DNA from: Arenicola marina
Taxonomy: Eukaryota; Annelida; Polychaeta; Arenicolidae
Direction of reading: 5' to 3'
Assembly: GCA_964019135.1 (NCBI GenBank)
Contig: OZ025256.1
Span: 17,801,911 to 17,865,910 of the forward strand
DNA: 64,000 nt
The notes under the pieces were generated by a model. The model did not search any database. It saw only the letters and a list, made by a program, of their open reading frames with translations, and had not been told where the DNA came from. This document shows positions 10,349-24,500 of the stretch, in pieces. The translations under genes and the position numbers were made by a program. Every line of letters starts with the position of its first letter. Position 1 is the first letter of the stretch.

Positions 10349-11281
10349 GCTTCGCGCTGCCCCCCCCCCCCCCCCCCCTAACAACCCTCCCTTCTGTGTC
10401 CGTCGATCGATTTACTGTACACGTGCCCATATATATGGCAATGACCTACAACAGAGACGCAGCCCCTAGCACTGTGAGTCGTCAGCGGAGAGTGGTTTTG
10501 GGCTTTATGCCAGAAGTGACGTCACGCGCAGGCAACCTTCTGACCGCTTTGGAAAACATGACTCTTAAACCACTCTTGTCCGAATTTAGGTCTTTGGCTG
10601 TGCTATTTGGGTTATCGAACGAAGGAAAATACCCAGGCACGGACAGCGCGGCGTTATGGCGCATTCCCGGGTGGTGGCAGGGTGGGGCCCGTAGGGGGAC
10701 GGGGGAGAAGGAGGGGTGGGCACGGCATTAGGGCCTACTAAAAGCCGGGGTTGGGGGTGTGTCGCCCGTGGGGGCATATAGAGAACGAGGGAAAAGTGCG
10801 AGAATACACTTTCTATGTCAACAGGAATATATGGTCAAGAGCTGCAGGTTTGGAAAAAAACTTTAGTCTCAGATGGACACATCGACCGAAATTGGAGATT
10901 TCTGCTCCGGGGATTGAGAGAAAAAGTCGGAAAAAAATCTCAGTGAGCCAGGTTGGTCCGCAGCGTTACAATATTTCACCGGATAAAGTTACTTGTATAA
11001 ATCTCAGCGTGCGTCATGTCGGCGAGGATCAGTCGGGCGAGGGCACTTGCTTTCCATGTTGAAAAAATTAATTTATTATCCGTAAAACGGATCAAATTTG
11101 CATTTGATCCTTTTCATGAACATGCCCGATCGATAAGGTAGATTTACAACGAAACTAATTGTCTTGGTCAACTGTGATTGTGTGTTATTCAGTGGGCGAT
11201 AATATAAGGATGTAGTCGATCGCTTCGCTCTCCTTGTCACCGGGCGGAGGCGGAGCTCTTGGAATTCAATGACTTCATGTC
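10349..11281. other. No confident gene; open frames on both strands
   Basis: A C-tract near 10362-10378 and a 132-codon plus-strand frame (10333-10731) that begins inside the repeat end and the C-tract. A 103-codon frame lies at 10751-11062. Neither shows domain motifs or convincing splice sites. I regard both as unproven. Confidence 0.35.
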
Positions 11282-11840
11282 CAGTGGCGGATCTAGGGGG
11301 AGGGGGGGAAGGATGTGTTAGAGGGGTTGCACCCCCCCCCCTCCCTTGGGAACGAGAACATACAACATACATGTTAACATACATGTTAAAGTCCCAAGTC
11401 TTTGAGCAATTCCCCCTTGGGCCTTGGGAAACTAAACATACACCTGTGGCCTATTTCACGTACATAGTTTAGCCGGCTACGGGGCTTAGTTGACTAAAAT
11501 CGCCCATCGTTTCCTTGGTCACTTTAGCCGACTAAGCCCCGTAGCCGGCTAAACTATGTAGTGAAATCCGCCACTGTTAAAGTCGGGTTCTCCACGTCCA
11601 AGCCCCCCCCCCCCGGTCACAAGTCTTCAGAGCAGCCCCCCCCCCCCTCCCCAGTCGCAAATTTTCAGAGAGAGAGAGCAACGCCCTCCTTGGGAACCTG
11701 AACATATACAGTTAAAGTCAGCGTCTCTGAGCACGACCTCTTTCCTCCCCGGTCGCAAGAGTTTTAGTGAAAAAAAACCTCAGAAGTCGGAAGTTAACAG
11801 AGACAACCCACCCCTTCGCAAATTCATAGATCCGCCCCTG
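11282..11840. mobile_element. CAGTGGCGGATC-ended MITE cluster, nested
   Basis: Starts CAGTGGCGGATCTAG. Matching inverted ends occur at 11567-11576 (TCCGCCACTG) and at about 11826-11840 (TAGATCCGCCCCTG), so either of two right ends may pair with the left end, or two copies are fused. The interior has long C-tracts typical of this family in marine invertebrates. The same end type is seen near 30589, 52219 and 60822 in this window. No target duplication is visible for this copy. Confidence 0.55.
11453..11567. mobile_element. Hairpin MITE (45-bp arms)
   Basis: Left arm 11453-11497 and right arm 11523-11567 are nearly perfect reverse complements around TTTAGCCGGCTACGGGGC, with a loop of about 25 bases. 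It sits inside the CAGTGGCGGATC element and is either a separate insertion or the core of that element. Confidence 0.7.
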
Positions 11841-13525
11841 ATATTAGTATTATTGAAATGTTATTATTATTGACATATTATATTATTGATATGTTATTAT
11901 TCTTTCAAATCTATTTTTAGCGTTTAGTCAGGTATAGTGCCTTAGTGTATATTTTATACCAAAGATAATATATAATTAGACCAAGGATAGTATATATTTA
12001 TAACAAAGATATATATTTATATACTATCCTTGGTTTGGTCCTAGGTTTCTTGTTGAGACAGAAATGATATGCACTTCTGTTACGATACAATAGGATATAT
12101 ATCGCGATATGTGACAAGTGCGCCCTTGCCTAGGTGGCAGGGTATTGCCTAACCTGAAAATCTGACATTAATGTCATGAGACAGTCTTAGGGACCGACAT
12201 TACCATGGATTCCTCAGATTGTCTTACAACATTAACATCTGATTTTTAGGCTAGGTAAGATTATTGCCTATTTAGATGGTTGGTTATTCTTAATTAATCA
12301 GTTTAAAATCATTTGCGGATACTAATTTACCATTTCTACCCATGCCAGCTATGTGTATTCTATGGTATTGTATGCAAGACTACTTTTGTAGCTGCATTAC
12401 TTTTTTCAGTAATTGTATAGTTTTCAATGATATCATCAATAGTTTAAAATATATTATCCTTATCATATATGCTTGTCTCTTGAAATAAGATAGAGATGAG
12501 GTCGAAAACTAAGCAATTACCCCTTTTTTTATGTCATCTGGTGACACCCCTATAGTCCTCTACTCTGTACTTCAAGTAAGGTTGCCACTATAAATTAAAG
12601 CTATTTAAAGATATCGTCGCTGCACATATTTATATTCTTCATAAGATACAGAAAGAAAAATTTGTAATTCATGTTTAGGCCTAGCAGAACTGTAACATGT
12701 CTTTAAACTTGTCATTGCAAACTTTGCCAGAAAAGGTATTTTTTGCATGACTGTAATTTTGCATCACCCTATGTTGGAAGCTACATGCACTACATCACAG
12801 ATTTGTGTATAGTTTTTTTTTATACCATTTTAAGGATGTTATGGCAGTTCCAGGCAATGAATTTCAGTAAAATGAAAAGATCATAGCATCCTAGTATATG
12901 ATTGTACTGTGTGATTTACTGTGACATGTTGTACAAGTGTCCTGTGTCTTTGTTTTGTCACATGATTGACTGGCTTGATCAATGAGAAGGTAAACATGTG
13001 ACTGGTTATGGTTATGTTCACATGATGATAGTCTGCAGGGTTTGAGGGTCAGTTGCTCTATGAGCATGAGGAGCACAATCTATGGTTCTGAATTTTGATT
13101 TACACCATGTTTCAAGCTTTAAAGACTCCTGTTTACTCTCCATGTAATGCGTACATCTGCAGCTACTCTGGTATCCTGGGGTGATCGGGGAGACTACATA
13201 TATACAGCTTCATATATTAGCTATTCACTGACACCTGAAAGCCATTGTGTTAGTGATACTACAGTACTGGTGGTTCAACCAATTTGAAAGAAACTTATTA
13301 TCTCAGATCATTATGTACATGATGATGACTTCCAATTAGTCAGTTCAAAATTCATAGTAATCTATACCTTTGCTTAACATGATTACAGTAATTATACTTG
13401 CTTAGCTGTGTGGTATACAAGTAGGTATGTGATTTCGTTATCCGGCCTGTACACACTACATTAGACATACATACATGTTCACATATTGATTGGTAAATGA
13501 TGTCTTTCTGTCTTTTATCTGGCAG
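11841..13525. other. AT-rich sequence, probably intron or upstream region
   Basis: Precedes the exon at 13526-13638 and so may be intron. One further exon-like piece is possible at about 13036-13090 (acceptor TAGTCTGCAG, then FEGQLLYEHEEHNLW), but it lacks a normal donor and I do not call it. Otherwise AT-rich with no repeat that I can name. Confidence 0.35.
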
Positions 13526-13638
13526 GGATATGGTATTTCAAGTTTCTCCTCCAAAAAGAAGGGCAACAAACTATAATTGTGGCATCAAGGTCGATGTGCA
13601 ATCTAACAGAAGTGATCCCTGGATGGAAGTACGTTTTG
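13526..13638 (+). CDS. Internal exon of an unrecognised gene
   Basis: A strong acceptor (TGTCTTTTATCTGGCAG) and the donor GTATGT bound 113 bases open in one frame. The reading is IWYFKFLLQKEGQQTIIVAS, then RSMCNLTEVIPGWKYVL. Hydrophobic and charged residues alternate as in a beta-rich domain. The family is not recognised. The exon enters at phase 1 and ends in phase 0. The terminal exon at 14980-15098 needs phase 1, so at least one exon between them has not been found. A pogo/Tigger fragment starts 32 bases after the donor. Confidence 0.55.
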
Positions 13639-13670
13639 GTATGTACCGATATACTTTTTACCTTCAGATA

Positions 13671-14110
13671 CAGTGCTCCCTGCATTATACAGTCCCTCCA
13701 TTATACGACTCCTTCCGTTATCCGGTCTTTTCGCCGTACACGGAATACTTTCACATGTTAAAGCGCCTTGATTATGCGACTCCCTTGCTAACACGACTTA
13801 TGGCCGACATTTCTGTTTGTTATAGGACCGGTACACAATGTAATTCCTTTGTTAACTCGCTGTCGACTCGATTGGCTCTGAACAAACAACACATTGCCAT
13901 AACCTGACTGGTTCTTCAGGAGCAGATGTCTATGTGTGCATTATTGTTATTATCACCTTTTTGTGTACATGTACGCAATGACCTGGAAGACGCAAGCAGA
14001 ATGTTTTAACTTTGGAGCAGCGTGTCGATACAGTTTCACGGCACAGAGACGGAGAAGCCATAATTAGCACAGCAGCTTTGACAGCAGCTTTGACTTTGAC
14101 GGCAGATTGA
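13671..14110 (+). mobile_element. Pogo/Tigger-like DNA transposon fragment
   Basis: Begins at a TA dinucleotide with CAGTGCTCCCTGCATTATAC. This is followed by TTATACGACTCC and CCGTTATCCGG, the style of terminus seen in Tigger elements. At 13985-14107 a frame reads GRRKQNVLTLEQRVDTVSRH and then RDGEAI. This matches the N-terminal CENP-B-type helix-turn-helix of pogo-family transposases, which has a K-R-K-x-LTL-x-x-K/R-V pattern. The frame stops after about 40 residues and no catalytic DDE part follows, so it is a dead 5' fragment. It lies in an intron of the neighbouring gene. Confidence 0.65.
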
Positions 14111-14979
14111 ATGCTGATGCTATCATGGATAAGTGAGAAAGTGCTCTGAAGCATAGGAAAATATTTGTACGAGGAGCTTAACAGACTGACGTTTGATTTG
14201 TTTAGCAGCACGGTCCAAAAACATTACTATTACTATTTTACTATAATATTACTATTCTCACTGGACCTAGGCTAGTGCATATATATCCAAGATTTTGTTC
14301 ATAGAAAACAGCAGATGCTTCGCATGACAACTATTTGGACATGCATTTATGCATATTGTAAACAATGGCTGGTATCTCTCCCATGATATTACCGGTAGAT
14401 GTGTATAAAAATGTTACTTGTTGGTTAGTGTATCATTTAAATAGAGGAACTGTTGTCTAAGTTGACGAAAGTACTTTTACATAGAGGCGCCCTGGCTTAA
14501 TGTGTCCTTTAAAAATGGCGCTCTAGAGGAATATTCCATGTAAGTAATGGTGCACTTGTTCAATATTTATTTTAATCTATTGGCGCCTGTTTAATATATC
14601 ATTTCAAGACAGAGAACGTAGTTTAGTGCATAGTAACCTTGATATAGGGCTGGCTTTGAAGTCTTTAAGGGTCCTGTGAATAGAGGCACATTACTTGAGT
14701 GTATCCTTTTCAGAAGTGACGTCTAAGTTTAAGTATCATTTACAAAATGGTGCCTTGATAATATACAGTGTATTATTTAAAGAAATATCTTATACTGTTT
14801 TCCAAGATTTGAAAGAATAATAACATGTGGTATATAAATATTGTTTATACGACAATGTTGGGGTTGTCTACTTGAAACTGAACGAATGGTTGAGTGGTAT
14901 TTTGGCTAAATGTGGTCCCAAATTGCCTCAGACAGTAATTCATCCATCGTTTCATCCATCTGCCCTCGTGTCTTTCCAG
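14111..14979. other. Intron-like sequence
   Basis: Contains repeated AGAGGCGCC- and AGAGGCACA-like words near 14483, 14580 and 14685, possibly further remains of the pogo-type element. No exon recognised, though one is needed to reconcile the phases of the exons at 13526-13638 and 14980-15098. Confidence 0.35.
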
Positions 14980-15098
14980 GGGACGGTCATACAGCACTGT
15001 TCAAGACTGCCAACTTGACGACGCTGGACATAGTGAAGCAGTTTAATACCCTCTGCGAGCAGCACCATCCCACAACGAAATCGTCCAACAGGAAATGA
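14980..15098 (+). CDS. Terminal exon of an unrecognised gene
   Basis: Follows the acceptor CTCGTGTCTTTCCAG. The frame entered with one carried-over base gives DGHTALFKTANLTTLDIVKQ, then FNTLCEQHHPTTKSSNRK and a TGA stop at 15096-15098. The amphipathic helix-like composition and the clean polypyrimidine tract make it a credible last coding exon. I do not recognise the protein. The other two frames close quickly. Confidence 0.55.
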
Positions 15099-15555
15099 CG
15101 TTGGCCTTGCCAAAGCTTTCAAGAAATGATGTTCGCCCAGTGATTGGGTCGGGTGCGCCCTGCGGCTGCGCACCGCGTTGTACATAGGGATAAAGACGAT
15201 TTGACGGACGCTGGATAGATACGCATCGAACGAATGATTAGATGAAAGGTTGTATGTCCAGGATAAGCCGTGTTACTGGCCTGGTTTGTCTCTGTGCGGA
15301 TGTGATGAATTCTCTGCTGAGATCCCTCTGTGAATCCTACATTAAAACAATATGTTTACAAAAGAAGATCGTTGGTTTTTTGTTGGTTCATACTTTTTGC
15401 TTGCTTGATTCGATTGGTTATTGGGCCCAATTAACCCTGATAGTTGGCTGGGATATTAATGCAGGTAATGCTGGCAAAGGGAAATGGCCGAGACACCGGG
15501 AGAATGAAGGGTCACGGCCGCCGATAAACCTAGAGACGAGTTATGAGACTGACTG
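15099..15555. other. 3' flank of the gene, up to the satellite
   Basis: A 111-codon frame (15242-15577) overlaps the start of the satellite and has no recognised motif. Otherwise unremarkable. Confidence 0.35.
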
Positions 15556-18500
15556 TGTAAAGGGGAATGGGACATGACCCACCCAGATGAGTCACAGACT
15601 GGGTAAAGGGGAGCGGGACATGACCCAACCCAGATGAGTCACAGACTGGGTAAAGGGGAATGGGACATGACCCCACCAAGATGAGTCACAGACTGGGTAA
15701 AGGGGAATGGGACATGACCCCACCAAGATGAGTCACCAGACTGGTTCAAGGGGAATGGGACATGAACCCACCCAGATGAGTCACAGACAGGGTAAAGGGG
15801 AATGGGACATGACCCAACCCAGATGAGTCACAGACGGGTAAAGGGGAATGGGACATGACTCTACCCAGATGAGTCACAGACGGGTAAAGGGGAATGGGAC
15901 ATGACCCACCCAGATGAGTCACAGACGGGTAAAGGGGAATGGGACATGACCCTACCCAGATGAGTCACAGACAGGGTAAAGGGGAATGGGACATGACCCA
16001 CCCAGATGAGTCACACACTGGGTAAAGGGGAATGGGACATGACCCCACCAAGATGAGTCACCAGACTGGTTCAAGGGGAATGGGACATGAACCCACCCAG
16101 ATGAGTCACAGACAGGGTAAAGGGGAATGGGACATGACCCAACCCAGATGAGTCACAGACGGGTAAAGGGGAATGGGACATGACTCTACCCAGATGAGTC
16201 ACAGACGGGTAAAGGGGAATGGGACATGACCCACCCAGATGAGTCACAGACGGGTAAAGGGGAATGGGACATGACCCTACCCAGATGAGTCACAGACAGG
16301 GTAAAGGGGAATGGGACATGACCCACCCAGATGAGTCACAGACTGGGTAAAGGGGAATGGGACATGACCCACCCAGATGAGTCACAGACTGGGTAAAGGA
16401 GAATGGGACATGACCCCACCCAGATGAGTCACAGACAGGGTAAAGGGGAATGGAACATGACCCAACCCAGATGAGTCACAGACGGGTAAAGGGGAATGGG
16501 ACCTGACCCAACTCAGATGAGTCACAGACGGGTAAGGGGGAATGGGACATGACCCAACCCAGATAAGTCACAGACTGGGTAAAGGGTAATGGGACATGAC
16601 CCCACCCAGATGAGTCACAGACTGGGTAAAGGGGGATGGGACATGACCCAACCCAGATGATTCACAGACGAGGTAAAGGGGGATGGGACATGACCCAACC
16701 CAGATGAGTCACAGACTGGGTAAAGGGGGATGGGACATGACCCACCCAGAGGAGTCCCAGACTGGGTAAAGGGGGATGGGACATGACCCCACAAAGATGA
16801 TTCACAGACAGGGTAAAGGGGGATGGGACATGACCCCACCAACATAATTCACAGACAGGGTAAAGGGGGATGGAACATAACCCACCCAGATGAGTCCCAG
16901 ACTGATTCAAGGGGAATGGGACAAGACCCAACCCACATGAGTCACAGACTGGTAAAGGGGAAGGGGACATGACCCACCCAGATGAGTCCCAGACTGGGTA
17001 AAGGAGAATGGGACATGACCCCACCCAGATGAGTCAAAGACAGGGTAAAGGGGAATGGGACATGACCCCACCCAGATGAGTCACAGACAGGGTAAAGGGG
17101 AATGGAACATGACCCAACCCAGATGAGTCACAGACGGGTAAAGGGGAATGGGACATGACCCAACCCAGATAAGTCACAGACTGGGTAAAGGGTAATGGGA
17201 CATGACCCCACCCAGATGAGTCACAGACAGCGTAAAGGGGAATGGGACATGACCCCACCCAGATGAGTCACAGACAGGGTAAAGGGGAATGGAACATGAC
17301 CCAACCCAGATGAGTCACAGACGGGTAAAGGGGAATGGGACCTACCCCAACTCAGATGAGTCACAGACGGGTAAGGGGGAATGGGACATGACCCAACCCA
17401 GATAAGTCACAGACGGGGTAAAGGGTAATGGGACATGACCCCACCCAGATGAGTCACAGACTGGGTAAAGGGGGATGGGACATGACCCAACCCAGATGAT
17501 TCACAGACGAGGTAAAGGGGGATGGGACATGACCCAACCCAGATGAGTCACAGACTGGGTAAAGGGGGATGGGACATGACCCACCCAGATGAGTCCCAGA
17601 CTGGGTAAAGGGGGATGGGACATGACCCCACAAAGATGATTCACAGACAGGGTAAAGGGGGATGGGACATGACCTCACCAACATGGTTCACAGACAGGGT
17701 AAAGGGGGATGGGACATGACCCCACCCAGATGAATCACAGACTGGGTAAAGGGGAATGGGACATGACCCAACCCAGATGATTCACAGACAGGGTAAAGGG
17801 GGATGGGACACGACCCAACCCAGTGAGATTCACAGACAGGGTAAAGGGGGATGGGACATGACCCAACCCAGATGAGTCACAGACTGGGTAAAGGGGAATG
17901 GGACATGACCCAACCCAGATGATTCACAGACAGCGTAAAGGGGGATGGGACATGACCCAACCCAGATGATTCACAGACAGGGTAAAGGGGGATGGGACAT
18001 GACCCAACCCCGATGAGTCACAGACTGGTTAAGGGGGATGGGACATGACCCGCCCAGATGAGTCCCAGACTGGGTAAAGGGGGATGGGACATGACCCCAC
18101 CAAGATGATTCACAGACTGGGTAAAGGGGAATGGGATATGACCCAACCCGGACGAGTCACAGACTGGGTAAAGGGGGATGGGACATGACCCACCCAGATG
18201 AGTCCCAGACTGGGTAAAGGGGAATGCGACATGACTCCACTCAGATGATTCACAGACTGGGTAAAGGGGAATGGGACAAGACCCAACCCACATGAGTCAC
18301 AGACTGGGTAAAGGGGAATGGGACATGACCCAACCCAGATGAGTCACAGACTGGGTAAAGGGGGGATGGGACATGACCCCACCAAGATGATACACAGACT
18401 GGGTAAAGGGGAATGGGACAAGACCCCACCCAGATGAGTCCCAGACTGGGTAAAGGGGAATGGGACATGACCCAACCGAGATGAGTCCCAGACTGGTTCA

Positions 18501-21500
18501 AGGAGAATGGGACAAGACCCAACCCAGATGAGTCACAGACTGGGTAAAGGGGAATGGGACATGACCCCACCCAGATGAGTCACAGACTGGGAAAAGGGGA
18601 ATGGGACATGACCCCACCCAGATGAGTCACAAACTGGGTAAAGGGGAATGGGACATGACCCAACCCAGATGAGTCAGAGACTGGGTAAGTGGGAATGGGA
18701 CATGACCCCACCCAGATGAGTCACAGACTGGGTAAAGGGGAATGGGACATGACCCAACCCAGATGAGTCAGAGACTGGGTAAAGGGGAATGGGACACGAC
18801 CCCACCCAGATGAGTCACAGACTGGGTAAAGGGGAATGGGACATGACCCAACCCAGATGAGTCAGAGACTGGGTAAAGGGGAATGGGAAATGACCCCACC
18901 CAGATGAGTCACAGACTGGGTAAAGGGGAATGGGACATGACCCCACCCAGATGAGTCACAGACTGGGTAAAGGGGAATGGGACATGACCCAACCCAGATG
19001 AGTCAGAGACTGGGTAAAGGGGAATGGGACATGACCCCACCCAGATGAGTCACAGACTGGGTAAAGGGGAATGGGACATGACCCAACCCAGATGAGTCAC
19101 AGACTGGGTAAAGGGGGATGGGACATGACCCACCCAGATGAGTCACAGACTGGGTAAAGGGGGATGGGACATGACCCCACCAAGATGATTCACAGACAGG
19201 GTAAAGGGGGATGGGACATGACCCCACCAAGATGATTCACAGACAGGGTAAAGGGGGATGGGACATGACCCCACCAAGATGATTCACAGACAGGGTAAAG
19301 GGGGATGGGACATGACCCCACCAAGATGATTCACAGACAGGGTAAAGAGGGATGGGACATGACACACCCAGATGAGTCCCAGACTGGGTAAAGGGGAATG
19401 GGACATGACTCCACTCAGATGATTCACAGACTGGGTAAAGGGGAATGGGACATGACCCAACCCAGATGAGTCACAGACTGGTTAAAGGGGGATGGGACAT
19501 GACCCACCCAGATGTGTCCCAGACTGGTTCAAGGGGAATGGGACAAGACCCAACCCACATGAGTCACAGACTGGTAAAGGGGAATGGGACATGACCCACC
19601 CAGATGAGTCCCAGACTGGGTAAAGGGGAATGGGACATGACTCCACTCAGATGATTCACAGACTGGGTAAAGGGGAATGGGACATGACCCCACCCAGATG
19701 AGTAACAGACTGGGTAAAGGGGAATGGGACATGACCCAACCCAGATGAGTCAGAGACTGGGTAAAGGGGAATGGGACATGACCCCGCCCAGATGAGTCAC
19801 AGACTGGGTAAAGGGGAATGGGACATGACCCCACCCAGATGAGTCACAGACTGGGTAAAGGGAGATGGGACATAACCCACCCAGATGAGTCACAGACTGG
19901 GTAAAGGGGGATGGGACATGACCCCACCAAGATGATTCACAGACAGGGTGAAGGGGGATGGGACATGACCCCACCAAGATGATTCACAGACAGGGTAAAG
20001 GGGGATGGGACATGACCCCACCAAGATGATTCACAGACAGGGTAAAGAGGGATGGGACATGACACACCCAGATGAGTCCCAGACTGGGTAAAGGGGAATG
20101 GGACATGACTCCACTCAGATGATTCACAGACTGGGTAAAGGGGAATGGGACATGACCCAATCCAGATGAGTCCCAGACTGGGTAAAGGGGGATGGGACAT
20201 GACCCACCCAGATGTGTCCCAGACTGGTTCAAGGGGAATGGGACAAGACCCAACCCACATGAGTCACAGACTGGTAAAGGGGAATGGGACATGACCCACC
20301 CAGATGAGTCCCAATCTGGGTAAAGGGGAATGGGACATGACTCCACTCAGATGATTCACAGACTAGGTAAAGGGGAATGGGACATGACCCCACCCAGATG
20401 AGTCACAGCCTGGGTAAAGGGGAATGGGACATGACCCAACCCAGATGAGTCAGAGACTGGGTAAAGGGGAATGGGACATGACCCCGCCCAGATGAGTCAC
20501 AGACTGGGTAAAGGGGAATGGGACATGACCCCACCCAGATGAGTCACAGACTGGGTAAAGGGAGATGGGACATGACCCACCCAGATGAGTCACAGACTGG
20601 GTAAAGGGGGATGGGACATGACCCCACCAAGATGATTCACAGACAGGGTGAAGGGAGATGGGACATGACCCCACCAAGATGATTCACAGACAGGGTAAAG
20701 AGGGATGGGACATGACCCACCCAGATGAGTCCCAGACTGGGTAAAGGGGAATGGGACATGACTCCACTCAGATGATTCACAGACTGGGTAAAGGGGAATG
20801 GGACATGACCCAACCCAGATGAGTCACAGACTGGGTAAAGGGGGATGGGACATGACCCACCCAGATGAGTCCCAGACTGGTTCAAGGGGAATGGGACAAG
20901 ACCCAACCCACATGAGTCAGAGACTGGTAAAGGGGAATGGGACATGACCCACCCAGATGAGTCCCAGACTGGGTAAAGGGGAATGGGACATGACTCCACT
21001 CAGATGATTCACAGACTGGGTAAAGGGGAATGGGACATGACCCAACCCAGATGAGTCACAGACTGGGTAAAGGGGAATGGGACATGACCCAACCCAGATG
21101 AGTCCCAGACTGGTTCAAGGGGAATGGGACAAGACCCAACCCACATGAGTCACAGACTGGGTAAAGGGGAATGGGACATGACCCAACCCAAATGAGTCAC
21201 AGACTGGGTAAAGGGGGATGGGACATGACCCACCCAGATGAGTCCCAGACTGGTTCAAGGGGAATGGGACAAGACCCAACCCAGATGAATCCCAGACTGG
21301 GTAAAGGGGAATGGGACATGATCCCACCAAGATGATTCACAGACTGGGTAAAGGGGAATGGGACAAGACCCCACCCAGATGAGTCCCAGACTGGGTAAAG
21401 GGGAATGGGACATGACCCAACCCAGATGAGTCCCAGACTGGTTCAAGGGGAATGGGACAAGACCCAACCCAGATGAGTCACAGACTGGTAAAGGGGAATG

Positions 21501-24500
21501 GGACATGATCCCACCCAGATGAGTCACATACTGGCTAAAAGGAAATGGGACATGACCCACCCAGATAAGTCACAGACTGGGTAAAGGGGAATGGGACATG
21601 ACCCCACCCAGATGAATCACAGACTGGGTAAAGGGGAATGGGACATGACCCCACCCAGATGAGTCAGAGACTGGGTAAAAGGGAATGGGACATGACCCAA
21701 CCCAGATGAGTCAGAGACTGGGTAAGTGGGAATGGGACATGACCCCACCCAGATGAGTCACAGACTGGGTAAAGGGGAATGGGACATGACCCAACCCAGA
21801 TGAGTCCCAGACTGGTTCAAGGGGAATGGGACAAGACCCAACCCAGATGAGTCACAGACTGGTAAAGGGGAATGGGACATGACCCCACCCAGATGAGTCA
21901 CAGACTGGGTAAAGGGGAATGGGACATGACCCAACCCAGATGAGTCAGAGACTGGGTAAAGGGGAATGGGACATGACCCCACCCAGATGAGTCACAGACT
22001 GGGTAAAGGGGAATGGGACATAACCCAACCCAGATGAGTCACAGACTGGGTAAAGGGGAATGGGACATGACCCAACCCAGATGAGTCACAGACTGGGTAA
22101 AGGGGAATCGGACATGACCCAACCCAGATGAGTCAGAGACTGGGTAAAGGGGAATGGGACATGACCCCACCCAGATGAGTCACAGACTGGGTAAAGGGGA
22201 ATGGGACATGACCCAACCCAGATGAGTCAGAGACTGGGCAAAGGGGGATGGGACATGACCCACCCAGATGAGTCACAGACTGGGTAAAGGGGAATGGCAC
22301 ATGACCCCACCCAGATGAGTCACAGACTGGGTAAAGGGGAATGGGACATGACCCAACCCAGATGAGTCAGAGACTGGGTAAAGGGGAATGGAACATGACC
22401 CAACCCAGATGAGTCACAGACTGGGTAAAGGGGAATGGGACATGACCCAACCCAGATGAGTCAGAGACTGGGTAATAGGGAATGGGACATGACCTCACCC
22501 AGATGAGTCACAGACTGGGTAAAGGGGAATGGGACATGACCCAACCCAGATGAGTCAGAGACTGGGTAAAGGGGAATGGGACATGACCCCACCCAGATGA
22601 GTCACAGACTGGGTAAAGGGGAATGGGACATGACCCCACCCAGATGAGTCAGAGACTGGGTAAAGGGGAATGGGACATGACCCCACCCAGATGAGTCACA
22701 GACTGGGTAAAGGGGAATGGGACATGACCCCACCCAGATGAGTCACACACTGGGTAAAGGGGAATGGGACATGACCTCACCCAGATGAGTCACAGACTGG
22801 GTAAAGGGGAATGGGACATGACCCCACCCAGATGAGTCACACACTGGGTAAAGGGGAATGGGACATGACCCCACCCAGATAAGTCACAGACTGGGTAAAG
22901 GGGAATGGGACATGACCCAACCCAGATGAGTCAGAGACTGGGTAAAGGGGAATGGGACATGACCTCACCCAGATGAGTCACAGACTGGGTAAAGGGGAAT
23001 GGGACATGACCCAACCCAGATGAGTCAGAGACTGGGTAAAGGGGAATGGGACATGACCCAACCCAGATGAGTCACAGACTGGGTAAAGGGGAATGGGACA
23101 TGACCCAACCCAGATGAGTCACAGACTGGGTAAAGGGGAATGGGACATGACCCCACCCAGATGAGTCACAGACTGGGTAAAGGGGAATGGGACATGACCC
23201 AACCCAGATGAGTCAGAGACTGGGTAAAGGGGGGTGGGACATGACCCACCCAGATGAGTCACAGACTGGGTAAATGGGAATGGCACATGACCCCACCCAG
23301 ATGAGTCACAGACTGGGTAAAGGGGAATGGGACATGACCCAACCCAGATGAGTCAGAGACTGGGTAAAGGGGAATGAGACATGACCCAACCCAGATGAGT
23401 CACAGACTGGGTAAAGGGGAATGGGACATGACCCAACCCAGATGAGTCAGAGACTGGGTAAAGGGGAATGGGACATGACCCCACCCAGATGAGTCACAGA
23501 CTGGGTAAAGGGGAATGGGACATGACCCAACCCAGATGAGTCAGAGACTGGGTAAAGGGGGATGGGACATGATCCAACCCAGATGAGTCAGAGACTGGGT
23601 AAAGGGGAATGGGACATGACCCCACCCAGATGAGTCACAGACTGGGTAAAGGGGAATGGGACATGACCCAACCCAGATGAGTCAGAGACTGGGTAAAGGG
23701 GAATGGGACATGACCCCACCCAGATGAGTCACAGACTGGGTAAAGGGGAATGGGACATGACCCAACCCAGATGAGTCAGAGACTGGGTAAAGGGGAATGG
23801 GACATGACCCCACCCAGATGAGTCACAGACTGGGTAAAGGGGAATGGGACATGACCCCACCCAGATGAGTCAGAGACTGGGTAAGTGGGAATGGGACATG
23901 ACCCCACCCAGATGAGTCACAGACTGGGTAAAGGGGAATGGGACATGACCCAACCCAGATGAGTCCCAGACTGGTTCAAGGGGAATGGGACATGACCCCA
24001 CCCAGATGAGTCACAGACTGGGTAAAGGGGAATGGGACATGACCCAACCCAGATGAGTCAGAGACTGGGTAAAGGGGAATGGGACATGACCCCACCCAGA
24101 TGAGTCACAGACTGGGTAAAGGGGAATGGGACATGACCCAACCCAGATGAGTCAGAGACTGGGTAAAGGGGGATGGGACATGACCCAACCCAGATGAGTC
24201 AGAGACTGGGTAAAGGGGAATGGGACATGACCCCACCCAGATGAGTCACAGACTGGGTAAAGGGGAATGGGACATGACCCAACCCAGATGAGTCAGAGAC
24301 TGGGTAAAGGGGGATGGGACATGACCCAACCCAGATGAGTCAGAGACTGGGTAAAGGGGAATGGGACAGGACCCCACCCAGATGAGTCACAGACTGGGTA
24401 AAGGGGAATGGGAAATGACCCAACCCAGATGAGTCAGAGACTGGGTAAAGGGGAATGGGACATGACCCCACCCAGATGAGTCACAGACTGGGTATAGGGG

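Noticed and set aside
10333-10731. A 132-codon protein starting MCPLGS
   Set aside because: Its start lies in the element terminus and a C-tract, and the C-terminal third is Gly/Arg low complexity. No splice signals that help.
13669-14760. A complete pogo/Tigger transposon
   Set aside because: The left end and N-terminal helix-turn-helix are visible, but no DDE region and no matching right terminus were found.
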